Assembly (NCBI GenBank): GCA_022184915.1
Contig: JAGTJU010000001.1
Location: 932,057 to 996,056, forward strand
Direction of reading: 5' to 3'
DNA from: Myxococcales bacterium
GTDB taxonomy: Bacteria > Myxococcota_A > Polyangia > Fen-1088
DNA: 64,000 nt
Shown here: positions 16,579 to 28,198 of the stretch, in pieces
How the letters are laid out: every line of letters starts with the position of its first letter
Position numbering within the stretch: the stretch's first letter is position 1
Notes under the pieces: model-generated
Seen by the model: only the letters and a program-made list of their open reading frames with translations
What the model was told of the DNA's origin: nothing
The model's database searches: none
Translations under genes and position numbers: made by a program

Positions 16579-18260
16579 GCCGAGATCCCCTTTTTGTGGT
16601 TGGCGATCACGCGGTTCGCGAAGCGGTCTGCGAGGGCTGCGATCGTGAGGCTTGGGTTCGGTCCCACGGGACCCGGCATCACGGCGCCATCGGCAACGAA
16701 GAGGCCCGGGTTCTCGAAGACCTCGCCGTGATCGTCCACCACGCCTTCCTGCGCGTGCCGCCCCATGGGACATCCCCCAAGCGGGTGCACGGTCACGAGA
16801 CGTTTGAACCACCACAGAGGGTTATCCTGAAACTTGGCGCCCATCTGATGCGAAAGGATCTTCATGTGGTCGCGCACCCGATCGAAGAAGGCGGCCGACG
16901 TCTTGACGTTCCAGGTGGAATCGAGCCGGCCGCCCTCGTTGAGGTGCAGCAGGCCGTCGGGAACGTCACGGCCCATGCCGAGCATGGGCAGCGAGGCCAT
17001 GGTCAATTCGTTGCCGCTGATGAGCCTCGAGAACTCGCGGCTGAAATCGGTATCGTGCGACAAGCCCAGCGTACGTTTGAGGAGCTCCCAAACGAAACCC
17101 CAGGCCCGTCCTCCCTTGCGGACGGCGCTGAACGACTCGGCCACCCAGTTGAGGAACACGGGAAAGCCGGCATCCTCGATGTACGCGCCCCGTCCCTTCG
17201 CGCCGGGGCCGTCGAGCGCGTCGGGCAGACGAACCCGGCTCGTGATCACGGGGCCGCGGTTGGGCGCCAGCTCACGAAACGTGCCCGCTTCATCCTTCGC
17301 AAGCACGGCCATGCCCAAAATGTCGCCGTTGCCGCAAAAGCGGCTCCCGAGTTTCGGCAGTTGCCCTTTGAGGTTCCCCCGATTGCGCAGCATCAAGTGG
17401 GTGCTGCCGAGCGTGCCCGCCGCCAGGATCAGCTGGCCGGCGGTGAGGGTGAGGCGCTTGGCTTTATCCACGGGCACGCCGTCTTGCAGGCTTTGGTCGA
17501 TGTAGTCCACGGCCCATCCGCCCTTGGGTAGGGCGCGGAACGCGCGCACGTCGGCCCCTGTCCGGATCTCGGCTCCCCGTTTTTTCGCCTGCGAGAGGTA
17601 GGTGAGGTCGAGCGTGTTCTTGCTGCCATAGTTGCAGCCAACGTCGCATTCGCCACAAAGCCGGCAGGTGGTACGGGTCTGTCCGTGCAGGTTATCCGTG
17701 TCGAGAGGGACCACGGGCTCGCCGGGCGTCTGCCCCGGGCGGGAGAAGGTCACGGCCAGGGGCAGGCAGGCATGATCCAAGCCCGCACGGGCCGCGGCCG
17801 CAGCGTAGGCGCGCGTCTTCGGGGTCGAGGCGGCGAGATGCGCGGGATACACCTCCAGGCCAATCTGCTTTTCCACCTCGTCGTAGTGCGGGTCGAGATC
17901 GGCGCGGCTGACCGGCCAAGGCTCGTAGGTCCCCTCTGTGGCGCCTTCGTCGGCGAACCAAGCTTCGTCCTTGCGGATGAGCACGTTGGCGTAAATGAGC
18001 GAGCCTCCGCCCAGCCCGCTGCTGACGAGGGCGTTCAAGTGCTTGAACTGCCACAGGTGGAACATGCCGTAGAGGCCTGCCGCGGGATCCCAGAAGTTGC
18101 GGGCCAGCTCGTGAGGCGCGCGGGGGTAGCTCCCGGGCTTGTACGCTTTGCCCCGCTCGAGCACGCAGACGGACAGCCCTGCCTCCGCCAGGCGGTAGGC
18201 CATGACCGAACCGCCAAAACCTGAACCGACGACGACGGCGTCGAAGTGAGAGTCGCTCAT
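16575..18260 (-). CDS. GMC-family FAD oxidoreductase (cholesterol-oxidase-like), first gene of operon
   Basis: A 561-residue flavoenzyme. FAD-binding VVGSGFGGSVMAYRLAE lies at residues 8-24. The Cys cluster CRLCGECDVGC is followed by KNTLDLTYL. The C-terminal HPLGGCPMG and NPSLTIAALADR motifs close the FAD site and contribute the active-site His. Same subfamily as the 538-residue GMC protein downstream, but clearly divergent. The start at 18260 is chosen for the AAGGGG seven bases upstream and because the Rossmann motif then begins at the usual distance. A longer frame to 18344 lacks family-like sequence. As the first gene of the operon it likely receives the promoter in the 276-bp gap upstream. 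Predicted reaction: oxidation of an alcohol to a ketone or aldehyde with O2 or another acceptor. Confidence 0.88.
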   Translation of the reverse strand: MSDSHFDAVVVGSGFGGSVMAYRLAEAGLSVCVLERGKAYKPGSYPRAPHELARNFWDPAAGLYGMFHLWQFKHLNALVSSGLGGGSLIYANVLIRKDEAWFADEGATEGTYEPWPVSRADLDPHYDEVEKQIGLEVYPAHLAASTPKTRAYAAAAARAGLDHACLPLAVTFSRPGQTPGEPVVPLDTDNLHGQTRTTCRLCGECDVGCNYGSKNTLDLTYLSQAKKRGAEIRTGADVRAFRALPKGGWAVDYIDQSLQDGVPVDKAKRLTLTAGQLILAAGTLGSTHLMLRNRGNLKGQLPKLGSRFCGNGDILGMAVLAKDEAGTFRELAPNRGPVITSRVRLPDALDGPGAKGRGAYIEDAGFPVFLNWVAESFSAVRKGGRAWGFVWELLKRTLGLSHDTDFSREFSRLISGNELTMASLPMLGMGRDVPDGLLHLNEGGRLDSTWNVKTSAAFFDRVRDHMKILSHQMGAKFQDNPLWWFKRLVTVHPLGGCPMGRHAQEGVVDDHGEVFENPGLFVADGAVMPGPVGPNPSLTIAALADRFANRVIANHKKGISA

Positions 18261-18372
18261 CGAATTGCCCCTTGGGAGGTGAGTGGAACGGGACACAGGA
18301 ACGTTCTTTTCGGTCCTCCACCCGGGGCGCCTCTCCCGTACCACGGCCAGATCACCGAACGAACCCTCGCCC

Positions 18373-18414
18373 GTTATACGCGTGTCCGCACGCAGGGCGC
18401 AAGCGCATTGCGCT
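18373..18414 (-). promoter_or_regulatory. candidate promoter with adjacent inverted repeat upstream of the GMC operon
   Basis: Read on the minus strand, TTGCGC (18402-18397) and TATAAC (18378-18373) are separated by 18 bases, a fair sigma-70-like arrangement about 110 bases before the GMC start at 18260. Overlapping the -35 side is AGCGCA-T-TGCGCT (18402-18414), a perfect 6+6 inverted repeat that could be a repressor site. The rest of the 18261-18536 gap shows nothing else I can name. Seen by eye only. Confidence 0.3.
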
Positions 18415-18536
18415 AGCGTGATTTGTGCGTGACCCTAGCGCCCAAAGTCGGTGCCTGACCTACCTTCTGCGCGCAAAGGCGACGTCGCGTACAACGGAGG
18501 CACGCGGTGACGGTGGCTGCGGAGGCCTACGCCGCT

Positions 18537-19277
18537 TCAGCGAGGCGGGGGCCGTCGCCCGGGGGAACCCTCGGTACGTTCGCCCTCGATACGCGGCCCG
18601 TGTGTCCAGGCTCCGGGGGGCAGCGCAGGCGCAACGTGGCGCTGGCGTCTCCATTGGCCGCCCCCGTAGTACCTGGGATAAAGGTCTTTGTAGAAGGCCG
18701 AAAAATAGGGCCAATACGCCCAAAACGTGGCGTCGAACGTCCCTTGCCAGTGCAACCAGGGGCCCACGGTCACGAAGCCGGCTCCGAAGGGCGCGAACGC
18801 GTGCTGGTGTCCACCCACCATGTAGCACCAGCCCCCTCCCGGGATCGGGTGCGCGCCATAGTAGGGCTGGGTGTTTCCGTCGAAACCAAAGTCGGTGGGA
18901 TCGCCCGCGAAGTGGTAGCAGTCACCGCGCAACACGAAGAGGCGGGGGTCGAGAGGAGGATAGAAGTGAACGTGGCGTCCGGGCGCCTGATCCCAGCGTG
19001 GGCCGGCCGCCTCGCGGTTGTCGGTGGGGTGAGGGCCGTCGTAGCAGTAGCCCCCGCCGGCCCGCTCGAGGGGCGGGGATTCTGCTTGAGGGGGCACGGG
19101 CGCACCCCGTGGGGAGGGTGCGGGTGCGGCCTCGCTCGGACCCGTGGGAGGCGCGGCGTCAGCGGCTTGGCCCCAGGCGCGCGCGCCTGGGGCCAAGCCA
19201 AGCCAAGCCGACACTGCAAAGAGGCCCCACGGCAGCCACCTCTCAAGGGGTACGGCCTTGAACGCTCGGGGCGTCAT
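18537..19277 (-). CDS. secreted protein of unknown function
   Basis: A 246-residue protein with a signal peptide (hydrophobic stretch about 17-35 ending near ARAWGQA), an Ala/Pro linker to about residue 65, then a Tyr/Trp/Gly-rich domain with CYDGPHPTD, DCYHFAGD, GWCYMVGGHQHAF and PYYGAHP. Several His and paired Cys hint at metal binding or disulfides, but no family is recognised. The C-terminal 30 residues are Arg/Pro-rich. The start at 19277 has GAGG about ten bases upstream. An in-frame ATG at 19310 is possible. The sequence coding for the end of the signal peptide forms a 36-base perfect palindrome (19164-19199). Divergent from the yqeY-like gene. Confidence 0.65.
   Translation of the reverse strand: MTPRAFKAVPLERWLPWGLFAVSAWLGLAPGARAWGQAADAAPPTGPSEAAPAPSPRGAPVPPQAESPPLERAGGGYCYDGPHPTDNREAAGPRWDQAPGRHVHFYPPLDPRLFVLRGDCYHFAGDPTDFGFDGNTQPYYGAHPIPGGGWCYMVGGHQHAFAPFGAGFVTVGPWLHWQGTFDATFWAYWPYFSAFYKDLYPRYYGGGQWRRQRHVAPALPPGAWTHGPRIEGERTEGSPGRRPPPR
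19164..19199. repeat. 36-base perfect palindrome inside a coding region
   Basis: The arms are fully complementary with no loop, centred between 19181 and 19182, starting GGCTTGGCCCC and ending GGGGCCAAGCC. It lies in the signal-peptide coding part of the 246-residue secreted protein. Because the palindrome is in codon register, both strands encode the same peptide core (LAPGARAWG). It is followed by a short AAGCC repeat. It would form a very stable mRNA hairpin. Confidence 0.9.
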
Positions 19278-19499
19278 CTCGTTCGATCCTCGACCGGCCG
19301 GGCTCGCCATGCGGAGCTTCTCATAGCAAGCCGAAGGCCGCGTCCAGCTTCAACTGTTTCGCGGCCTTGGCACGAAGCGGGCGCCTCCCACCGAGACCAG
19401 GCGTGGCGCCGCCGCCACACCTGCGTGCCATACAGCCTCATGCGCGTCGCGTTGCCCCGGGGTCGACGGCGAGCAGAAGTTGCGGTAATCAGGGACCCC

Positions 19500-19961
19500 A
19501 TGTCCATCGAAGCGCAACTCAACGATGCCCTCAAGGAGGCCATGCGGAACAAAGACAGCCGCTCGGCCAACTGTGTCCGCATGCTCAAGACCAAACACAT
19601 GGAGCGCCGGACGGCCGCTGGCTTCAAGGGCGAGCTCAACGACGAGCTCTGGCTCGACGTGGTCGCTGCTTACCAAAAGCAACTCAAAAAAAGCCGCGAG
19701 GAGTACGCAGGGCTCGGAGAGCGTGGGCAGGAGGCCATCGAGCAAATTGATTTCGAGATTGGTTTCTGCGCCCGCTTCCTGCCTCAGCTGGCGGGCGAAG
19801 ACGAGGTGCGTGCGGCCGTGAAGGAAACAGTCTCCCGCATGGGAGCGACCGATCCCAAACAGGCGGGCCGGGTGATGGGCGAGGTCATGAAGACCAACAA
19901 AGGCAAGTTCGACGCCGGCATGGTCAAGCGCCTGGTGGACGAGGTTTTGACGGGCGCTTGA
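19500..19961 (+). CDS. GatB/YqeY domain protein
   Basis: A 153-residue protein covering the whole YqeY family: helical N-terminal half (MSIEAQLNDALKEAMRNKD, then VRMLKTKHMERR), QLKKSREEY in the middle, and the C-terminal DPKQAGRVMGEVMK and VDEVL helices. YqeY resembles the tail domain of the amidotransferase subunit GatB and is thought to bind tRNA. Its exact function is not settled. The length is typical. The frame is open much further upstream, but homology begins at this ATG. The nucleoside phosphorylase gene starts 27 bases downstream and probably shares the transcript. Confidence 0.9.
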   Translation: MSIEAQLNDALKEAMRNKDSRSANCVRMLKTKHMERRTAAGFKGELNDELWLDVVAAYQKQLKKSREEYAGLGERGQEAIEQIDFEIGFCARFLPQLAGEDEVRAAVKETVSRMGATDPKQAGRVMGEVMKTNKGKFDAGMVKRLVDEVLTGA

Positions 19962-19988
19962 TGGCGACCCCCTGAAGGAGCAACTGCG

Positions 19989-20276
19989 ATGAGCACCCTC
20001 AAGCACAACACGTATTTCGAAGGCCAAGTGCAAAGCGTCGGCTTCGAGCGCCACGGTCGTCGCGCCACGGTGGGCGTGATCGCGCCCGGAGAGTTTCACT
20101 TCAACACCGACGCGCCGGAGCGCATGACCGTGACGAGCGGCACCCTCGACGTGCGCCTGCCGGGCCACAGTCACTTCGTGCCCTACCCCCAGGGCACCGT
20201 GTTCGAGGTGCCAGGGGGCAGCGGCTTCGACGTGCGCGCCACCACACCGGCGGCATACCTCTGCGAGTTTCTGTAG
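19989..20276 (+). CDS. ppnP: pyrimidine/purine nucleoside phosphorylase PpnP
   Basis: A 95-residue single-domain cupin of the PpnP (YaiE, DUF1255) family, of normal length. Family landmarks: NTYFEGQVQSVGFE near the start, VGVIAPGEFHF, ERMTVTSGTLDVRLPG and PQGTVFEVPGGSGFDV. PpnP splits nucleosides with phosphate to the base and ribose-1-phosphate. AAGGAG precedes the start at a good distance. It sits behind the yqeY-like gene and converges with metF, with only two bases between the stops. Confidence 0.93.
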   Translation: MSTLKHNTYFEGQVQSVGFERHGRRATVGVIAPGEFHFNTDAPERMTVTSGTLDVRLPGHSHFVPYPQGTVFEVPGGSGFDVRATTPAAYLCEFL

Positions 20277-20278
20277 GC

Positions 20279-21157
20279 TCAGGCCAAGCCGGCGGTCCGC
20301 AACGCCGTGAGGATGATCCGGGTCGCGGCGGACTGGTTCAGCGTATAGAAGTGAATACCAGGGGCGCCGCGTTGGAGTAGGTCGACGCACTGGGCAGTGG
20401 CGTAGGCCGTGCCCAGCTGCTGCGCCCCCACGGGATCGTTGCGGTGGCGATCGAGCTCTTTGTGCAAGGTGGCCGGGATCGAAGCGCCGCACATCTTCGT
20501 GAAGCGCTCGATCTGTGCCACGTTCAGGATCGGCATGATCCCCGCCACGATCGGCACGTTGATGCCCGCCTGACGCGCCCGTTCGACGAAGTCGAAATAG
20601 TAGCGGTTGTCGAAGAAGAGCTGGCTCACGACGAAGTCCACGCCGGCGTTGATCTTCTTCTTGAGGTTGACGATATCGAGTTCGGGATCGCGGCATTCGA
20701 CGTGCCCCTCCGGGTAGCCCGCGCCCGCGACACAGAAGCGTTGCCCGTAGCGCTGGCGCAGGAACGCCACCAGCTCGGAGGCGTACGCGAAGCCGTCTTT
20801 CGGGGTCTCGAAGGTCTCGGCGCCCGCTGGCGGATCGCCGCGCAAGGCAATGATGTTTTCGATCCCCGCCTCGGCCAGTCTGTCCGCCACGGCGCCGAGC
20901 TCCGTGCGGTTTGCGCCCACGCAGGTGAGGTGAGCCATGGCCGTGATGCCCTCTTTCTGGATCCGCGAAACCAGGTCGATCGTGCGATCCCGGGTCGAGC
21001 CGCCAGCGCCGTAAGTCACGGACACGAAGGAGGGGCGCAGGTCTTCGAGGTCCGTGATCGTTTTTTCGAGCGCGGCCTCGCCGGCGTCGGTCTTGGGAGG
21101 AAAAAACTCGAACGAAAACAGGCGGCGGTTCGTGGGGAAGAGATCGCAGATCTTCAT
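20279..21157 (-). CDS. metF: 5,10-methylenetetrahydrofolate reductase
   Basis: A 292-residue FAD enzyme that reduces methylene-THF to methyl-THF for methionine synthesis. Family motifs: FEFFPPKT (residues 16-23), SVTYGAGGSTRDRT, AHLTCVG, NIIALRGDPP, YPEGH, KKINAGVDFVVSQLFFDN and VAGIMPI. The length fits the bacterial MetF family. The start at 21157 gives the usual N-terminus. An ATG at 21172 would add five residues. Apparently monocistronic. No SAM or cobalamin riboswitch is evident in the short upstream region. Confidence 0.96.
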   Translation of the reverse strand: MKICDLFPTNRRLFSFEFFPPKTDAGEAALEKTITDLEDLRPSFVSVTYGAGGSTRDRTIDLVSRIQKEGITAMAHLTCVGANRTELGAVADRLAEAGIENIIALRGDPPAGAETFETPKDGFAYASELVAFLRQRYGQRFCVAGAGYPEGHVECRDPELDIVNLKKKINAGVDFVVSQLFFDNRYYFDFVERARQAGINVPIVAGIMPILNVAQIERFTKMCGASIPATLHKELDRHRNDPVGAQQLGTAYATAQCVDLLQRGAPGIHFYTLNQSAATRIILTALRTAGLA

Positions 21158-21318
21158 GGGTAAGCGCGGCATGATAGCGAAAGCCCCGGACGCCTGGGGA
21201 GATTTTTGTAGCCGTGCCCCCCGCCTCCCACGGGAGGTCCCGAGGGGTGATTGCACGGGGGTGCTTGCTGCTGCGAGTCGGTGTTGCCGCCCTCATGAGC
21301 ACGCGGCATAAAGGCGCC

Positions 21319-22224
21319 ATGAACCAAGCGCTTTCGTCCCGATTGATCGTGTTGCGCAAAGGCCCTTGTGAGGCGTTGCTTTACCCCGAGCGCGGCTTTC
21401 AGCTGCTGGGGTTCCGTGCGCCTTCGCCGCGGGGGGAACGCACGGAGCTGCTGCACGTGGCGGGTGAGGCCATCGAGCCTTCCGATCGCCGCTACGGTAA
21501 CCCCATTTTGTTCCCGGCCGTCGGGGTCTCGAACGGAGCGCATCCCGACAGCTGGGAGTACGGGGGCAAAAGCCTCGCGATGCCCCCGCACGGGTGGGCC
21601 CGCAACGTGTATTGGCAAATCGAGGCGTCGAGCGACGAAGCGCTCACGGCGGTGTTGTTGCCGCACCCCGGCTGGAAGGCGGTTTACCCCTTCGATTTCA
21701 GCATGCGCTTGACCTACCGTTTCGAAGGCACATCTCTGGTTGCCGATACGGTCATCGAGAACGCAGGTGAAGTTCCCATGCCCTACGCCCTCGGCTTTCA
21801 CCCCTACTTGCGCATGCCCCTCGCGCCGCAAAGCCGCGCAGCGGCTTGCCAGGTGTCACTGCCGGCGGGCACACGCTTGCGGCCCCAGGACGGGTGGCGC
21901 CAGGTCAGCCGCACGCCGGAAGCTGCTCGTACGGTCACGCTCGACCACGAGGACCTTCCAGGCTCAATCGTGCTGGCCGATACGGGAGCCACGTCGCTCG
22001 AGGTCGTGGACGAGGCGGCCGGCATGGCCACCTTCGTGTCGGTGGCGGGCAGCGAACAGAGCTTCCCGGTGTGGGTGGCCTGGAATGCCTCGCCCGACGC
22101 CCCTTACGTCTGTCTCGAGCCCTGGACCGACGCCCCCAACGCGCTCAACCGCCCGGGAACGCGGAAGCTCGATCCCGGGCAAACCCACAGGTACCGCATG
22201 GCCATCGGCGCGCGTGCGTTCTGA
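21319..22224 (+). CDS. aldose 1-epimerase family protein (galactose mutarotase-like)
   Basis: A 301-residue beta-sandwich mutarotase-fold protein. GNPILFPAVG near residue 60, the catalytic His in ALGFHPYLR (about 160) and a catalytic Glu candidate in VCLEPWTDAPNALN (about 270) fit aldose epimerases or the hexose-6-phosphate epimerase branch. The start at 21319 has AAAGG close upstream. An ATG at 21295 lacks a ribosome site. Expected to interconvert alpha and beta anomers of a sugar or sugar phosphate in the cytoplasm. The specific sugar is unknown. Ends 12 bases before the convergent clpX-like gene. Confidence 0.85.
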   Translation: MNQALSSRLIVLRKGPCEALLYPERGFQLLGFRAPSPRGERTELLHVAGEAIEPSDRRYGNPILFPAVGVSNGAHPDSWEYGGKSLAMPPHGWARNVYWQIEASSDEALTAVLLPHPGWKAVYPFDFSMRLTYRFEGTSLVADTVIENAGEVPMPYALGFHPYLRMPLAPQSRAAACQVSLPAGTRLRPQDGWRQVSRTPEAARTVTLDHEDLPGSIVLADTGATSLEVVDEAAGMATFVSVAGSEQSFPVWVAWNASPDAPYVCLEPWTDAPNALNRPGTRKLDPGQTHRYRMAIGARAF

Positions 22225-22236
22225 GTCAGCTGTCCG

Positions 22237-24739
<2,503 letters not shown>

Positions 24740-24765
24740 GCGCCGCCGCACGACTGCGCACATAC

Positions 24766-24802
24766 AACGCCCTCGGCACCTCGCGGTACCGGGGGCGTTT
24801 TT
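24766..24802 (+). terminator. intrinsic terminator of eno
   Basis: AACGCCCTCGG (24766-24776) pairs with CCGGGGGCGTT (24789-24799) in an 11-bp stem containing one G-U pair. The loop is 12 bases and a T run ends at 24802. It begins 26 bases after the enolase stop and lies just beyond the convergent acyl-CoA dehydrogenase end. Confidence 0.85.
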
Positions 24803-24814
24803 GTGTCGGCGGCG

Positions 24815-25960
<1,146 letters not shown>

Positions 25961-26087
25961 GCGTGTCCTCCAGAGCCCTCAAGCATAACCCGCTTTGCCG
26001 GCCCTGCCGAATCGGGCACGCCCGAGGCTGTCGGCCTCTTGGGTCAAGCCGTTGGCACGCCGCGTGCGGAGCGGAGCCTCGGGGGCC

Positions 26088-26303
26088 TCAGGGGGCCCGT
26101 TCCGAAGCATCGCTGCCCGTGCCGGACTCTGCCGCTCGGGCGGCTTGACGAGCTTGGCGCTTCCGCGCGCGCTCTTCGGCCTGGTTTTGCTCGAAGCGCA
26201 GCTGATCCCGCGTTGCCCGGCTGCCCATGACGAAGCCCAAGACGACGCCCAGCACGAGGATGACGGGGATGTAAATGAAGTGGGATGAGGGAGGCAGGTC
26301 CAT
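26088..26303 (-). CDS. small single-span membrane protein at the end of the ccm operon
   Basis: 71 residues: short N-terminus, one hydrophobic helix (YIPVILVLGVVLGFVMG, about 10-26) and a charged coiled-coil-like tail rich in Gln, Glu, Arg and Ala. No family recognised. It begins 17 bases after the ccmD stop and is last in the cluster, so it may be a CcmD-like stabilising subunit. The start is the ATG directly before the helix. The frame is open upstream, but that stretch overlaps ccmD. Confidence 0.6.
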   Translation of the reverse strand: MDLPPSSHFIYIPVILVLGVVLGFVMGSRATRDQLRFEQNQAEERARKRQARQAARAAESGTGSDASERAP

Positions 26304-26320
26304 GCGACGGCGCGCGGCGC

Positions 26321-26596
26321 TCAGGCTTGACGGTCGAGCTTGCGGCGTAGCTCGTTCACCTCGGCGTGGGCTTTGGTGAGCCCCTTCGCAATCACGACCA
26401 GATACACGACCAGCGCGACCCAAATGAACCCGTAGGCCCCAGCGATGAAGGGATTGGCGGCGATGGTCGTGGGATCTTTGTCAGCCACCGGGGCGTAGCC
26501 CTGGGCCAAAGCCAGGCGGGGCGCTCCTGCCCACGCGACCAGCACCGTCACGGCCGCCACCACGGTCGTGAAAAAAGATGAGAGGCGGCTGTTCAT
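26321..26596 (-). CDS. ccmD: CcmD-like heme exporter subunit with N-terminal extension
   Basis: 91 residues. The C-terminal half (AGAYGFIWVALVVYLVV, then a charged helix AHAEVNELRRKLDR) matches the tiny membrane protein CcmD, which stabilises holo-CcmE release from the CcmABC exporter. The N-terminal 35 residues form an additional signal-peptide-like hydrophobic segment not usual for CcmD. The start overlaps the ccmC stop (ATGA), the classical ccmC-ccmD arrangement, which supports the call despite low conservation. Confidence 0.75.
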   Translation of the reverse strand: MNSRLSSFFTTVVAAVTVLVAWAGAPRLALAQGYAPVADKDPTTIAANPFIAGAYGFIWVALVVYLVVIAKGLTKAHAEVNELRRKLDRQA

Positions 26597-27336
26597 GCGC
26601 GTTTGGTCTCCATGAGGGGGGGCAAGCCCGCGGGGTCTTCGAGGGCGTCTTCGACATCGAGGTGCAGCGTCTCCACTTCGGCCCGCAGGCGCTCGAGGCG
26701 CAAGCGCACGGCCAGAAGCACGCCCCAGAACACCGAGAAAAGCAGCAGCGAGGTCCAAAACACGCTACGCATCTCGGGCTGGAGCGAGGGCACGACCGAG
26801 GTCTTCGGATGGATGGTGCGCCAGATGTGCACGCTGACGTAAACCAGGGGCACATCAGCCGCGGCGAAGAGCGCGAGCGCGGCGGCCAGTTTTCGAGAGG
26901 CGGGGCCACCGTACCGCCGGGCCAGCAGGTAGGCGAGCATGATGAGCCACAGCAGCAAGGAGCTGGTGAGGCGGGCATCCCACTGCCAGTACACACCCCA
27001 CGCCACGCGGCCCCACAGCGGGCCGGTCACCAGGACGCAGATGCCGAAGAGCACCGCGAGCTCGGCGCTGGCGCGGGCCAGGCGGTCGCCCGCCTCGGAA
27101 CCTTTGAAGAGATACGCCACACTGCCGCCGGCGCACACGAACACCGAGAGCATGAGCAGCCAGGCGCAGGGCACGTGAAAATAGAAGATCTTCTGTACCG
27201 GCCCCATCGTCGACTCGACGGGGGCTTGCACGATCATCTGGGGTACCCAGGCAAAGCCCACGGCACACACCAGTGCGCCCAGCAAAAAGGGCAAGGTGAG
27301 ACCCGGGGGCCGGTTCGCTTTCGAGGAGGTCGTCAT
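26593..27336 (-). CDS. ccmC: heme exporter subunit CcmC
   Basis: A 247-residue six-helix membrane protein. The periplasmic WWD-type loop WGVYWQWDARLTSSLLLW, with flanking His in FYFHVPCAW and SVHIWRT, is diagnostic of CcmC, which binds heme and loads it on CcmE. The C-terminal tail is longer than usual and helical. The start at 27336 is the ATG just before the family N-terminus, with GGAGG upstream. Member of the minus-strand ccm operon, between a lipoprotein gene and ccmD. Confidence 0.93.
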   Translation of the reverse strand: MTTSSKANRPPGLTLPFLLGALVCAVGFAWVPQMIVQAPVESTMGPVQKIFYFHVPCAWLLMLSVFVCAGGSVAYLFKGSEAGDRLARASAELAVLFGICVLVTGPLWGRVAWGVYWQWDARLTSSLLLWLIMLAYLLARRYGGPASRKLAAALALFAAADVPLVYVSVHIWRTIHPKTSVVPSLQPEMRSVFWTSLLLFSVFWGVLLAVRLRLERLRAEVETLHLDVEDALEDPAGLPPLMETKRA

Positions 27337-27420
27337 GGGCGGCGCCAAAGGCAGACGCAGCATAACCGCTGCGGGGGGGGTGTGCATTCCCCCTTCTCGG
27401 GCCCGCGGCGCCGTTTTCCG

Positions 27421-28092
27421 TCAGGGCAGCGGCAGTCCACCCCCGGAAAGTCCCCCTTCCACGAGATCGCCGATCATGGGAAGGTCGGGACACTTTTGTT
27501 CCACGGGGGCGCAGGACGCCGGGTTCTGGGGCAAGCCCAGAGGGAGTGACCCCGTTCCCGCCGCCAGCATGGCGCAGGAGGGGAACGCGGAGAGGAACGT
27601 GTCGGCGCGGGCGAGGCTATCGTTGAGACAGGTCTCGAGCTCGCCCACCGTGGCCGTACAGTTTTCGGGCGCCGTGCAGTCGGTTTCGGTGGGGGCGCCG
27701 GCATCCGGCGTGGCCGAGGCCTCGCAGGCCGCGACGGCGGCTTGGCAGCTCTGGCCGGGATTTGCGGCTGGTGAGCCCGGGGAGCCGACGGCCGCGAGCA
27801 CGCCTGCCACGCGACAAAGCTTCGGCGTCAACGCGGCCTCGAAATCCGCGCCCCAGTTTTGGAAATCTTTGCAGGCCTGCGCGAGCTCGTCCGGGCTCAG
27901 CTGGTCGACCCGCTTGTTTTTGTCGAGGCGTGTGTCGATACCGCCCAGCCCCCCGGTGCCAGTCCCCCCGACGCCTCCGCTGCCCCCACCCGCATCCACG
28001 GAAGGTGCGTCGCTGCTGTCGTCGTCGTCGCAGGCGACGGGAACCAACAAGACCAAACACAGCGGCCAAACGAACCCAGGTGCGCGCTTCAT
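27421..28092 (-). CDS. lipoprotein of unknown function inserted in the ccm operon
   Basis: A 223-residue predicted lipoprotein. Signal peptide with VPVAC (Cys21), then an acidic stretch CDDDDSSD, a Gly-rich linker (about 33-52) and a helical domain with six or more Cys (QACKDF, KLCRVAG, SCQAAVAACE, DCTAPENC, TCLNDS). No known family. Being between ccmB and ccmC suggests either passive carriage or an envelope role in heme or cytochrome handling. A gap of 84 bases before ccmC and 106 after ccmB is wider than elsewhere in the cluster, so it may have its own promoter. Confidence 0.72.
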   Translation of the reverse strand: MKRAPGFVWPLCLVLLVPVACDDDDSSDAPSVDAGGGSGGVGGTGTGGLGGIDTRLDKNKRVDQLSPDELAQACKDFQNWGADFEAALTPKLCRVAGVLAAVGSPGSPAANPGQSCQAAVAACEASATPDAGAPTETDCTAPENCTATVGELETCLNDSLARADTFLSAFPSCAMLAAGTGSLPLGLPQNPASCAPVEQKCPDLPMIGDLVEGGLSGGGLPLP

Positions 28093-28198
28093 GAACGTCC
28101 TCGTTTCTCTTGGGGGCCGCGGCCGCCCGTGAGCTTCAATCATATCGCGTCGCGGGCCCGTCTGCTGCCTCTGCGGCGCGTACGCCGCGGGCCGGCGG

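Noticed and set aside
18425-19261. Long open frame on the plus strand opposite the secreted protein
   Set aside because: Composition is Arg/Gly/Ser-rich without domain features. The minus-strand frame has a signal peptide, conserved-looking Tyr/Trp/Cys motifs and a normal start.
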